Part shown: positions 26,403 through 34,851 of the stretch, in pieces
Position numbering within the stretch: position 1 is the stretch's first letter
Layout: each line of letters opens with the position of its first letter
Source of the DNA: an uncultured Methanomassiliicoccales archaeon
GTDB taxonomy: Archaea; Thermoplasmatota; Thermoplasmata; Methanomassiliicoccales; Methanomethylophilaceae
Reading direction: 5' to 3'
Assembly: GCA_949292635.1 (NCBI GenBank)
Contig: CASEZY010000005.1
Location: forward strand, 1 to 64,000
Length of the DNA: 64,000 nt
Notes under the pieces: model-generated
Told to the model about the DNA's origin: nothing
Seen by the model: the letters and a program-made list of their open reading frames with translations, nothing else
The model's database searches: none
Made by a program: the position numbers and the translations under genes

Positions 26403-27149
26403 ATGGTCCGCCGCAGGGACATATTGTGCGGGGAACTCCCCGATGCCGTCGTTGGGATCGGTGCCGGTTGCGATCGCGATGCCGTCGTGCGCAGCGCGGA
26501 ACCATTCGGCGAGAACGCCGTCGTCTATGACGATCCGGAGGCACTGGTCTCAGATCTGGCCTCCGGCAGGATAGACGCCGCCGTCCGTGGGAACATGTCC
26601 TCCTCCGTCCTTCTTCCGAAACTGAAGGAGGCCCTGGGCCTCACCGAACTGGAGAGGGTGGTGATCCTGGAGCCCCGGGGCGGCAGGATGTTCTGCCTGG
26701 CCCCGGTGGGCATCGACGAGGGGTGGACGCTGGATCAGAAGCACCGTCTCGTGATCGGATCGTTATCGCTGCTGAAGCGCTTGGGCATGGGTTCCAAGGT
26801 GGCGGTGATGTCCGGTGGCAGGAAGGACGACGGCGGCAGGAACGGTGTGGTGGACGATACCCTCAAACAAGCCATCGAGCTCACGAAGATGCTGAATGCG
26901 GAGGGCATCGAGGCCTACGACGCCCAGATACTCATCGAGGACGCCGTCAAGGAAGCGGACCTCATCATAGCCCCGGACGGCGTGTCGGGGAACCTGATCT
27001 TCAGGACCATGCATTTCATCGGAGGCGCCCATGCTCTGGGCGCACCGGTCATCAATACGGACAGGGTGTTCGTGGACACATCCCGGGCCAAATCGGACTA
27101 CCGGGACTCCATAGCCCTGGCCATGAAGCTAACGGAGCGTGTCATATGA
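26403..27149 (+). CDS. mtxX: MtxX, methanogenesis marker protein 4
   Basis: A 248-residue protein of the MtxX family, related by fold to phosphate acetyl/butyryltransferases and found in methanogens with no settled function. The C-terminal half has IIAPDGVSGNLIFR and GAHALGAP, similar to the phosphotransacetylase core. A TATA at about 26373-26380 is 27 nt from ATG 26403, so a separate leaderless promoter is likely. It overlaps queD by 4 nt, placing it at the head of the preQ0 gene cluster. Confidence 0.85.
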   Translation: MVRRRDILCGELPDAVVGIGAGCDRDAVVRSAEPFGENAVVYDDPEALVSDLASGRIDAAVRGNMSSSVLLPKLKEALGLTELERVVILEPRGGRMFCLAPVGIDEGWTLDQKHRLVIGSLSLLKRLGMGSKVAVMSGGRKDDGGRNGVVDDTLKQAIELTKMLNAEGIEAYDAQILIEDAVKEADLIIAPDGVSGNLIFRTMHFIGGAHALGAPVINTDRVFVDTSRAKSDYRDSIALAMKLTERVI

Positions 27150-27619
27150 TACTCGAGATAGATGGCGGGCATTCGGGCATACGGTTCTCCGCATGCCACT
27201 TCATACCGAGGCACGAGAAGTGCTCCAGACTGCACGGGCATTCCTACATCCTCCGCCTGAGGGTCACCGGCGACATCGGTGCCGACGGCATGGTGATGGA
27301 TTTCGTGGTGCTCAAGAAGAAACTGAAGGCCTTCGCCGAGATGTTCGACCACAAGACCATATTGGCAGGCGCGTCCCCTGACGTCAAGCTCACCGTGGAT
27401 GGGGACAGCGTGGAGGCTGTCACTTGCGGCAAGAGGTATGTGTTCCCCATGATGGACGTGGTGATCATCGACACCGTTAACACCACGGCGGAGGAGATGA
27501 CCCGTCTGATGGCCGAGACCCTGAGGCGGGAGGTGGAGTTCCCGCCCAACGTGCGCTCCGTAGCCGTGGGATTGGACGAGGAGCGGGGACAGACCGCATG
27601 GTACGAGGTGGAGCTGTGA
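27146..27619 (+). CDS. queD: 6-carboxytetrahydropterin synthase (QueD/PTPS family)
   Basis: A 157-residue T-fold enzyme. Zinc ligands are in FSACHF (His) and LHGHSY (two His); catalytic Cys is in HEKCSRLHGH. It converts dihydroneopterin triphosphate to 6-carboxytetrahydropterin, the first dedicated step to preQ0 and the archaeosine of archaeal tRNA. ATG 27146 overlaps mtxX, and the end overlaps queC. Confidence 0.92.
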   Translation: MILEIDGGHSGIRFSACHFIPRHEKCSRLHGHSYILRLRVTGDIGADGMVMDFVVLKKKLKAFAEMFDHKTILAGASPDVKLTVDGDSVEAVTCGKRYVFPMMDVVIIDTVNTTAEEMTRLMAETLRREVEFPPNVRSVAVGLDEERGQTAWYEVEL

Positions 27620-28281
27620 CCAACGCAGTGGTCCTCCTCTCCGGAGGGTTGGATTCCACCACCTGCGTGGCCAAGGCCGTGGCGGACGGGTGCAAGGTGA
27701 CGGCTCTCAGCTTCAGGTACGGACAGCGTCACAGCCGTGAGCTGGAGTCGGCGAAGAAGGTGGCCGAGTACTACAACATCGATCACATCATCGTGGACCT
27801 GGACCTCAGTTCATTCCGCTCCGCACTCACCAGAAAGGAGATCCCGGTGCCGGAGAACAGGGAGGAAGTTGGTTCGGACATACCGGTGACGTACGTCCCC
27901 GCCAGGAACATCATCATGCTCTCGGTGGCCGCAGGGCTCTGCGAATCCGTGGATGCGGATAGGATTTACATCGGTGTGAACAGCGTGGACTACTCCGGAT
28001 ATCCAGACTGCAGGCCGGAGTTCATCCAGGCCTACAGGGACATGCTCGCACTGGGCACCAAGGCCGGTGTGGAGGGTCACCCCATCCAGATAGTCACTCC
28101 GATCCAACACAGCACCAAGGCGGACATCGTCCGTCTCGGGAAGGAGCTGGGTGCACCGCTGCATCTTACATGGTCCTGCTACGAGGGCGGGGCCAAGGCC
28201 TGTGGAAAATGCGACTCATGCAGGCTCAGGCTGGAAGGGTTCCGCGAGGCCGGCTACGAGGACGAGATCGAGTACGAGTGA
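27616..28281 (+). CDS. queC: 7-cyano-7-deazaguanine synthase QueC
   Basis: A 221-residue N-type ATP pyrophosphatase that makes preQ0 from 7-carboxy-7-deazaguanine and ammonia. The PP-loop is LLSGGLDSTT (about 7-16), and the zinc site is in the C-terminal CYEGGAKACGKCDSC. The GTG start at 27616 overlaps the queD stop; it gives the standard N-terminus directly before the first strand. Confidence 0.96.
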   Translation: MTNAVVLLSGGLDSTTCVAKAVADGCKVTALSFRYGQRHSRELESAKKVAEYYNIDHIIVDLDLSSFRSALTRKEIPVPENREEVGSDIPVTYVPARNIIMLSVAAGLCESVDADRIYIGVNSVDYSGYPDCRPEFIQAYRDMLALGTKAGVEGHPIQIVTPIQHSTKADIVRLGKELGAPLHLTWSCYEGGAKACGKCDSCRLRLEGFREAGYEDEIEYE

Positions 28282-28282
28282 G

Positions 28283-28906
28283 ATGCTGATCAGCGAGATG
28301 TTCCGGTCCCTCCAGGGAGAGGGGAAACTCATCGGTATACCGACAGTGTTCGTCAGGTCGGTGGGGTGCAACCTGGAATGCTCCTGGTGTGACACCCGTT
28401 ACGCCTTCACCGACGGGAAGGAGACCTCCGAGGATGAGATCGTGGACTTCGTTGGAGATTGTCACGACGTATGCCTCACCGGCGGAGAACCTCTGCTGAG
28501 GAAGGAGATGGTTTCCCTGGCCGATAGGCTTCTGAGGGAAGGTCATCGCGTGTCGGTGGAGACCAACGGGTCCGTGGACATCGGCATCCTTCCGGATCAT
28601 CCGGACCTGCTGATAAGCATGGACATCAAGTGCCCCTCCTCAGGCATGACCGACCGCATGTGCTGGGAGAATCTGTCGCTTCTGAGGAGGAAGGACCAGC
28701 TGAAGTTCATCGTCGCCGACGAGAATGATTACGAGTTCGCCAAGGACGTGCTTGGAAGATACCATCCGGACACCGAGGTCATCTTCAGCCCGGTGGGCGG
28801 GATGCATCTGGAACCTCTGGCGGAGGCGGTGCTGAAGGACCGCCTGGATGCCAGGGTTCTTCCGCAGCTGCACAAGATCATCTGGGGAGACAGACGTTCA
28901 GTCTGA
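28283..28906 (+). CDS. queE: 7-carboxy-7-deazaguanine synthase QueE
   Basis: A 207-residue radical SAM enzyme that contracts the ring of 6-carboxytetrahydropterin. The cluster motif is Cys29-x3-Cys33-x2-Cys36 (CNLECSWC), followed by CLTGGEPLL and the SMDIKCPSSG segment typical of the family. It starts 1 nt after the queC stop codon. Its 3' end overlaps the convergent NifX-like gene by 9 nt. Confidence 0.95.
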   Translation: MLISEMFRSLQGEGKLIGIPTVFVRSVGCNLECSWCDTRYAFTDGKETSEDEIVDFVGDCHDVCLTGGEPLLRKEMVSLADRLLREGHRVSVETNGSVDIGILPDHPDLLISMDIKCPSSGMTDRMCWENLSLLRRKDQLKFIVADENDYEFAKDVLGRYHPDTEVIFSPVGGMHLEPLAEAVLKDRLDARVLPQLHKIIWGDRRSV

Positions 28907-29245
28907 CTTGGAGAACGAACGGCGGCGTTCCTCCCTTCTCTTGAACGCCTCCATGCATTCCTCCGCGGTGCCCTCCTCGTCGAAGGACACCGTTATCCCC
29001 GCTTTCGTGAGGATGTCGTATCCGTGGCTGCCGATGCCGCCGGTGATGACAGCGTCCACTTTCAGGGACGATATCGCTTCGGCGACCTTCATCCCCGCGC
29101 CCACGGCGTCGGCGAACTCGTTCTCCACCACCATGTAGTCCAGGGTGTCGTAGTCCACCACCAGAATGAACGGGGCGTGGCCGAAGTCCTCGCTGACCTC
29201 GGCCGAAAGGTCGTCCCCGTCGCAGACGATTGCCACCTTCATCAT
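28898..29245 (-). CDS. NifX/NifB-type dinitrogenase iron-molybdenum cofactor domain protein
   Basis: A 115-residue single-domain protein of the NifX/NafY fold (KVAIVCDGDDL, FGHAPFILVVD, AVITGGIGSHG). Such stand-alone domains are common in methanogens and hyperthermophiles as putative FeS or metal-cluster carriers, often beside Mrp-type ATPases. No nitrogenase genes lie nearby. The C-terminus is basic (RREERRRSFSKSD). It overlaps the mrp stop by 4 nt and forms a two-gene operon with it. Confidence 0.85.
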   Translation of the reverse strand: MMKVAIVCDGDDLSAEVSEDFGHAPFILVVDYDTLDYMVVENEFADAVGAGMKVAEAISSLKVDAVITGGIGSHGYDILTKAGITVSFDEEGTAEECMEAFKRREERRRSFSKSD

Positions 29246-30057
29246 TCACCGACCGTCTTGACCACTTTGTCAACGATCTCGGAGAAGGCCTTGGCGGATG
29301 CGCTCTCGGGGTGGGTGATGATGATGGGCATGCCCTCGTCCCCGGCCTCGGCGACGATGGCCTCGATGGGCACCTTGCCGAGGAACTGGATGTTGAACTC
29401 CTCCGCGGTGCGCTGGCCTCCGCCGGACTTGAAGATGTCGGTGACCTCTCCGCAGTGGGGGCAGACGAATCCGCTCATGTTCTCCACCAGTCCGATGATG
29501 GGCACCTCGGCCTGGGCGGCGAAGGCGATGGACTTCCTGGAATCCAGCAGGGAGACGTCCTGGGGGGTGGTGACGATGATCACACCGTCGGCCTTGGGTA
29601 TGAGCTGCATGATGGAGATGGCCTCATCGCCGGTGCCGGGAGGCATGTCCACCACGAGGTAGTCCAACTTGCCCCATTCGACGTCCTCGATGAACTGGCG
29701 GATGGCGGACATCTTCACGGGGCCCCTCCAGATCACGGGGGAGTCCTTGCTGGGCAGCAGGAATGCCATGGACATGACCTTCAGGGACGGGGGCACGATC
29801 ACGGGGATGAGCCTCTCGTTCACGACCTCCAGCTGCTCGTCCTCGATGCCGAACATCTTGGGGATGTTGGGTCCGGTGATGTCGATGTCCATCAGTCCGG
29901 TGGCGAAGCCCTTCTGGTTGAGTTCCACGGCGATGTTGGAGGAGACGGTGCTCTTGCCCACGCCTCCCTTTCCGCTCATGACGATGATCACGTGCTTGAT
30001 CTTGCTCAGGCTGTCGCTGAGCTTGAAATCATCCTCGCTTATCATGGGTTTGCTCAT
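29242..30057 (-). CDS. Mrp/NBP35-family FeS cluster carrier ATPase
   Basis: A 271-residue P-loop ATPase with the deviant Walker A motif GKGGVGKST near residue 35 and a C-terminal CPHC pair near residue 190 that can bridge a 4Fe-4S cluster in the dimer, as in ApbC/Nbp35. These proteins transfer FeS clusters to client enzymes. A minus-strand TATA at about 30092-30099 places transcription near 30069, favouring Met at 30057 over ATG 30081, which would add eight residues. Confidence 0.93.
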   Translation of the reverse strand: MSKPMISEDDFKLSDSLSKIKHVIIVMSGKGGVGKSTVSSNIAVELNQKGFATGLMDIDITGPNIPKMFGIEDEQLEVVNERLIPVIVPPSLKVMSMAFLLPSKDSPVIWRGPVKMSAIRQFIEDVEWGKLDYLVVDMPPGTGDEAISIMQLIPKADGVIIVTTPQDVSLLDSRKSIAFAAQAEVPIIGLVENMSGFVCPHCGEVTDIFKSGGGQRTAEEFNIQFLGKVPIEAIVAEAGDEGMPIIITHPESASAKAFSEIVDKVVKTVGE

Positions 30058-30142
30058 TCGCTGCACTTCCTGGACGGTCATGCGGTAACGCCGTTATAGG
30101 GTTATCGGAATCGGCTTAACCACCCAGGGGATACGATAGGCC

Positions 30143-30538
30143 ATGCCATTGGGAGACCCCTGCGGAGGGGAGTTCAGCTACACGGACGAGGGGTTGCCGG
30201 AGACGCTCTGTGCCGCCTCCGTACGCTGCCGGGATTTGGACGCGTCCGAGGAATTCTACTGTTCGCTGCTGGGTTTCATGAACGTGGGGGAGGATAAGGG
30301 CATGCGGGTGCTGAGGAGGGGTGACGCAGTGCTCATCCTCACCGGAGGATTCACCGAGCCCTACGACACCGGCATCTATCTCGGCGTGGACAATCCCTAC
30401 GACCTGCACCGCAGGCTGATCGATGAGGGTGTGGTCTTCGTACGCGACCCGCTGAACAGTCCCATAGGTGTCTACACGTCCTTCAGGGATCCTTCCGGTA
30501 ACACGGTCCACGCGGCGGACCGCCGCGGAAGACTGTGA
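30143..30538 (+). CDS. VOC (glyoxalase/dioxygenase) family protein
   Basis: A 131-residue vicinal-oxygen-chelate protein: SVRCRDLDASEEFYCSLLGF is the classic first beta-alpha-beta module, and SFRDPSGNTV the end of the second. Function within the superfamily (isomerase, dioxygenase or binding protein) is not clear. CTTAACC at about 30115-30121 lies 26 nt upstream as a weak TATA. Its stop abuts the sufBD stop without a gap. Confidence 0.8.
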   Translation: MPLGDPCGGEFSYTDEGLPETLCAASVRCRDLDASEEFYCSLLGFMNVGEDKGMRVLRRGDAVLILTGGFTEPYDTGIYLGVDNPYDLHRRLIDEGVVFVRDPLNSPIGVYTSFRDPSGNTVHAADRRGRL

Positions 30539-31750
30539 TCAGTTGCCCAGGTTCGCCTTCTCGATGGTCTCGTTGATCTCCCTCTCGAGATGCTCGGGGA
30601 GACCTCTGATACCGCCCACCAGGAATCCGCGGACGATCATGCTGACCGCATCGTCCTCGGTCAGACCTCTGGACATCAGATACTCGATCTGATCCCTGGC
30701 TATCTTTCCGACGGCGGCCTCGTGGGTCATCTCCACATCCGCCACGGTGGATTCCAGCTCGGGGATCGCAAGTGTGAGTCCCCCATCCTCCAGCACGATG
30801 CTTCTGCATTCCAGGTGTGCCTTGGCGCCGTCGGCGTTGCCCACCAGCCTTCCGCGGGCGATCATCCTTCCGCCCTTGGTTATGGATCTGGACATTATCT
30901 CGGCGGTCGTGTCCGGGGCGTTGAGTACGACAACCCCTCCGCTGTCGATGTCCGATCCCTTCTGTGCGACGCAGATGGTGTTGAACTTGCAGGTGGCACC
31001 GCGTCCGTTGAGATACGCCACGGGGTTGCTCTGCAGCGTCCCCACGGGCTCCAGGATCACGTAGTTGTTCACGTAGCTGGCACCTTCCTCCAGGATGGCG
31101 GCGGTGCGGGGCCTGACAGCCGTGTCCTTTCCCCAGTTGTGGATCATGGAGAACGTGACGGAGGCGTTCTTCTTCACGTAGATCTCGGAGACCCCGATGT
31201 GCAGGGCGTCGTTGGCGTGGGTGTCGGTGGTGCATCCGGTGAGAAGCTCCAGGGATGCGCCCTCGTCCACGATGATGATGTTGTGCACGTTCTGCACGGA
31301 CTTCTTCTTCCTGATGAGCATGCAGGTCTGCACCGGGTCCTTGATGTGATATCCGGGCTTCACCCAGATGAAGTATCCGTCGGAGTCCTCCAGATACGTC
31401 TTGGCGGTGTACTTGTCCTTGTCGGGCTTCACCGCGTTCCAGATGTAGTCCTTGGCCCAGTCGTATTTCGCCAGGGCCTCCTGGGTGGTAATCATCTCCA
31501 GGCCCTCCTGGACCTTGTTGGAGCAGTGGCTCAGGCTGTTGCCGATGAACATGAACGTGCCGGCCTTCCCGGTGTCGTCGGAGGAGATGCCCACGTTGAT
31601 CATGTCCGTGCGGATGTCCTCCGGTGCGGAGTTGAGGTCATCGATGACCTCCGCGTCCTTGTTGGACTCGTACGCATCGATGTCGATGTCGGAGCCGATC
31701 TCCGACTTCTTGGAGAGGGCCTCCCTTATTCTATCTTCACCATGCGGCAT
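30539..31750 (-). CDS. SufB/SufD-family FeS cluster scaffold
   Basis: A 403-residue right-handed beta-helix protein of the SufBD family, the scaffold on which FeS clusters are built with SufC. The C-terminal region has the conserved ALHIGVSEIYVKKNASV and HEAAVGKIARDQIEYLMSRGL. Together with SufC it makes the minimal two-gene SUF system known in methanogens. ATG 31750 lies inside the 3' end of sufC; a GTG at 31759 is an alternative. Confidence 0.93.
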   Translation of the reverse strand: MPHGEDRIREALSKKSEIGSDIDIDAYESNKDAEVIDDLNSAPEDIRTDMINVGISSDDTGKAGTFMFIGNSLSHCSNKVQEGLEMITTQEALAKYDWAKDYIWNAVKPDKDKYTAKTYLEDSDGYFIWVKPGYHIKDPVQTCMLIRKKKSVQNVHNIIIVDEGASLELLTGCTTDTHANDALHIGVSEIYVKKNASVTFSMIHNWGKDTAVRPRTAAILEEGASYVNNYVILEPVGTLQSNPVAYLNGRGATCKFNTICVAQKGSDIDSGGVVVLNAPDTTAEIMSRSITKGGRMIARGRLVGNADGAKAHLECRSIVLEDGGLTLAIPELESTVADVEMTHEAAVGKIARDQIEYLMSRGLTEDDAVSMIVRGFLVGGIRGLPEHLEREINETIEKANLGN

Positions 31751-32475
31751 GTTATGCACTCCTTGTATCCGCGCTCCCTGATGTCCTTCAGCAGGTCCAT
31801 GGGGCGTCCCTGGCAGCGGATCAGGCCCTGTTGCAGGATGTAGGCCTTGTCCGCGCCTATGTAATCCAATATCTGTCCGGTGTGGGTGATCACCAGCGAG
31901 GAGACGTGACGGTTCTGTCTCCCGCCCCCGCAGGCGCGGGTGTCGTAGAGCAGCTCGTGGACCTTCTTCCCGATGAGGTCGATGCTCTCCAGGTCCACCC
32001 CCGACTCCGGTTCGTCCAGGAGGACGAAGTCCGGGCGCTGGGCGGTGAGCTGCATGAGCTCGGAGCGCTTGATCTCGCCTCCGGAGAATCCCACGTTGAT
32101 CTCTCTGTCAAGGAACTCCTTCATGCGGAACTCGTCCGCCTTCTCCAGCAGGGAGTCGTCACCGCCGGCGGCGGCCTTCACCAGGTCGCCCAGCTTCACA
32201 CCGGTCACGTTCGGGGGGCGCTGCATCATCATACCGATGCCCAGCCTTGCCCTCTGGTCCACGGACATGTGCGTGATGTCCTGTCCCTTGAACAGTATCT
32301 TGCCCTGGGTGACGGTACACGTGCCGTATCCCATGATTGCGGCGAGAAGGGTGGATTTACCCGAGCCGTTGGGACCGAAGAGGACGCATGTCTCCCCTTC
32401 CTCCACCTTGAGGTCGATCCCCTTGAGGATCTCCCGGCCCCCGGCCTCTACATGAAGGTCCTGAATCTCTAGCAT
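31726..32475 (-). CDS. sufC: SufC, FeS assembly ABC ATPase
   Basis: A 249-residue cytosolic ABC-type ATPase. Walker A GPNGSGKST (about 35-43), signature FSGGEIKRSE (about 140) and Walker B FVLLDEPESGVD (about 160). It energises cluster assembly on the SufBD scaffold encoded immediately downstream with a 25-nt overlap. A minus-strand TATA (TTAAATACGG, about 32510-32518) precedes it. Confidence 0.96.
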   Translation of the reverse strand: MLEIQDLHVEAGGREILKGIDLKVEEGETCVLFGPNGSGKSTLLAAIMGYGTCTVTQGKILFKGQDITHMSVDQRARLGIGMMMQRPPNVTGVKLGDLVKAAAGGDDSLLEKADEFRMKEFLDREINVGFSGGEIKRSELMQLTAQRPDFVLLDEPESGVDLESIDLIGKKVHELLYDTRACGGGRQNRHVSSLVITHTGQILDYIGADKAYILQQGLIRCQGRPMDLLKDIRERGYKECITCRMVKIE

Positions 32476-32556
32476 TCCACTATGCTCCGTTCGTTAGAAT
32501 TAGGAATGCCGTATTTAACATATGGGGAGTCCCCCAGGATCTGGGGGAATTGGTTT

Positions 32557-33279
32557 TCAGAAGAAGTAGAATCCGCAGCCTTCCCTGACGGAGATGTCCG
32601 CCACGGCACCCAGGCGCTCCAGGGGGCCGGAGTATCTGCGCACCATCAGCTTCCCCTCGTCGGGAAGGACCTGTGTGAGCTTCTCCACCTCCTGTGCCAG
32701 CACCTTGGCGTCCTCGGAGGTGAACCTCTTTCCAGCTGCCGCGCTCTCGGGTACCGAGGCGATGATCCTGCAATCGTACTTGGCGGCGATCTCCGGCAGC
32801 TTGCTGTTGTCCGGACCGAATGCGCCCATGCATCCCCTTCCCTTGTCCCAGGAGAGGGGGCATCTGGCACACATGTCGTTCATGCCGTCGAAGTCCAGTT
32901 CGTCCCAGCCGGTGACCCTGTTCTCGGGCAGCGACAGCGACAGGGCATCCTTCCTGCCGTTCTCGTCAAGAGCGGTAAGGTCCACCCATCCGGTGAGGAC
33001 GACCTTGGCCTTGGGCTCCAGCAGTGCCGCGTCGTCGGCCTTCTTCACCTTGTCCATGTAGATTGCGTCGGATTCCGGGTTTATGCGGTTCCTGGCCATG
33101 AAACCCTCCAGGTCCGGGAATACCTCCCTGGCCTCCTCCAGGGACACCACACGGTCCCTCTCGGCGGCGTCACCGAATCTCTCCGGTTCGGACACCAGTG
33201 CCCTCTTGATCTCGCTTCTCAGCCCCCTGCACAGTGCGCCGGGGGCCTCGGTCTCGCAGATTGCGATGCTGATTCCCAT
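32557..33279 (-). CDS. Hypothetical cysteine-containing protein, 240 residues
   Basis: A soluble protein whose centre holds a four-cysteine-type cluster (CARCPLSWDKGRGC near residue 140), with one Cys near residue 9, another at CRG near 17 and one near the C-terminus (EGCGFYFF). This may be a metal or FeS site. No family is recognised. ATG 33279 follows GAGGAG; a GTG at 33288 overlaps the upstream stop. It is the last gene of a three-gene operon with two membrane proteins. Confidence 0.65.
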   Translation of the reverse strand: MGISIAICETEAPGALCRGLRSEIKRALVSEPERFGDAAERDRVVSLEEAREVFPDLEGFMARNRINPESDAIYMDKVKKADDAALLEPKAKVVLTGWVDLTALDENGRKDALSLSLPENRVTGWDELDFDGMNDMCARCPLSWDKGRGCMGAFGPDNSKLPEIAAKYDCRIIASVPESAAAGKRFTSEDAKVLAQEVEKLTQVLPDEGKLMVRRYSGPLERLGAVADISVREGCGFYFF

Positions 33280-33280
33280 C

Positions 33281-33910
33281 CTATTCACTCCTCATCTTCT
33301 TGCGGTCCCTGCGCCTCTTCTTCGACTTACCGTCCGAGTTACCGTCCGAACCGCGGTCGTCACCGCCGGCCTCCTCCTTCTCGGCCATGCTCTTCAGGTA
33401 ATCCTTGCGGTAGCTGCCGAACTCGGCGAAGGCCATGAACGCCTTGACCACCGAGATGAGGGCCAATATGTAAATCACTGTCTGTATGCGCAGGTCAACC
33501 TTCACCGCGGTCAGACCCTCGATCCCGAGGGTGGAACCGTCGAGGGACATGGAGAGCACACCCCCGTCGGTGAACAGCAGGAGTAGCAGTGCCAGATACA
33601 ATCCGTATATCAATTTGAATGGAATGCGGGCGTAGTTGCCCTTGGGGTAGAACCCAAGCGGTATCGCCAGGATGACCAGGGGTATGGCGTACACCATCAG
33701 CCTGTTGAGGTACACGGACAACTGTTCGATGATGGCGGCGAAGTCCATGCCTCCGGTAGGGAGTCCGTTGCCGATGCCGGCTATCAGCGCCAGTATTCCA
33801 AGTGGAAGCATGATGAATTTGACGATCGCCTTGCTTAGGGACAGGAACGCCCCTCCGGGGCTACCCCTCCTGAAGCGGAAGTCCGATACGGCGTCCTCCT
33901 TCATGCCCAT
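33281..33910 (-). CDS. Multi-pass membrane protein with basic C-terminal tail
   Basis: A 209-residue protein with hydrophobic segments at about 26-48, 68-88, 96-112 and 142-160. The last 45 residues are strongly charged (KKRRRDRKKMRSE), presumably cytosolic. It overlaps the start of the upstream exported protein gene (ATGA) and the downstream cysteine protein. Family unknown. Confidence 0.7.
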   Translation of the reverse strand: MGMKEDAVSDFRFRRGSPGGAFLSLSKAIVKFIMLPLGILALIAGIGNGLPTGGMDFAAIIEQLSVYLNRLMVYAIPLVILAIPLGFYPKGNYARIPFKLIYGLYLALLLLLFTDGGVLSMSLDGSTLGIEGLTAVKVDLRIQTVIYILALISVVKAFMAFAEFGSYRKDYLKSMAEKEEAGGDDRGSDGNSDGKSKKRRRDRKKMRSE

Positions 33911-34773
33911 CAGATCGCCCCCATGGCTGCGGCGGTGTCCACCAGGCCCTTCATCACGTTCACCAGGCCCTCAAGGCTCTCGGTGTCCATGCTGACCGTC
34001 TGGCCGTCGTAGACGAAGGAGATCGTCTCGCCCTGTTCCGCCTTCTGGAACATCTCGTCCAGGACGGTCTTCAGGACCTCATTGTCCGCGGACGAGATGC
34101 CGACGGTGATCCTGCCGCCGATCCTGTCGAGGTTGAGGTTCACCTGGGATCCTCCCACGGACACCGATGCGGTGCGGCTGCCCTCGGGCACCATGGATGC
34201 TATGAGGTCGCTGTCCACGAAGTCCTCCACGGTCACGTTCACAGCTGTTACGTTGCCGTCGGCGTCCTCCGTCTTGTTGATGTCCAGGGTTCCGGTGGAG
34301 GAGACCTGTAGGTTGTAGTCCAACTCGAAGTCGAATCCCAGCATGCTGTGGAAGTACGTCCCCGAGATGCCGATGGTCACCGGGAGCACGATCCCGGGGG
34401 TGGTCTTCTCTGCGTTGTAGTTGAGTGTGTGTATCAAGGCCTCAGCGATCGGCACCGATGCGCTGATGGGAATCGTGGTCGTGGACCCCGCTGTCAGGGT
34501 CTGGGTCTGATCCAGGATCTCTATGTTCCCGGTCTCGGATTTGCAGTAGATGTGCAGACGCACGTTCTCCACATCCTCATTGAGGCTCGAGATCAGGGTG
34601 ATCTCCCCGGACACCTTCAGGTCGCTGCCCTGTACCTCGGCATTGAGGCTTGTGGGGTCCCCGGTGTTGATCCCCCCGGATGCGATGGGCAGTATGGCAA
34701 ATGCCAAGAGCACCACCAGCGACAGGGACACCAGGGTGGTCAGTATCTTCATCAGCCCTACGAAGGCCTTCAT
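33910..34773 (-). CDS. Exported, membrane-anchored protein of unknown function
   Basis: A 287-residue protein with one hydrophobic segment at about 9-32, then a Thr/Ser/Asn-rich, beta-rich extracellular body (GTLDINKTEDADGNVTAVNV). There is a second weakly hydrophobic stretch at the C-terminus. ATG 34773 is supported by a minus-strand TATA (AATAAATA, about 34793-34802). First gene of the three-gene cassette 34773-32557. It may be a ligand-binding or envelope protein; this is not determined. Confidence 0.65.
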   Translation of the reverse strand: MKAFVGLMKILTTLVSLSLVVLLAFAILPIASGGINTGDPTSLNAEVQGSDLKVSGEITLISSLNEDVENVRLHIYCKSETGNIEILDQTQTLTAGSTTTIPISASVPIAEALIHTLNYNAEKTTPGIVLPVTIGISGTYFHSMLGFDFELDYNLQVSSTGTLDINKTEDADGNVTAVNVTVEDFVDSDLIASMVPEGSRTASVSVGGSQVNLNLDRIGGRITVGISSADNEVLKTVLDEMFQKAEQGETISFVYDGQTVSMDTESLEGLVNVMKGLVDTAAAMGAI

Positions 34774-34851
34774 GCCATTGCCATCGCCCCCCAGGTATTT
34801 ATTGGTTGAAGAGGGCCAAGTTTCAATACGGCGAAGTCCATGGAAGGCCGT

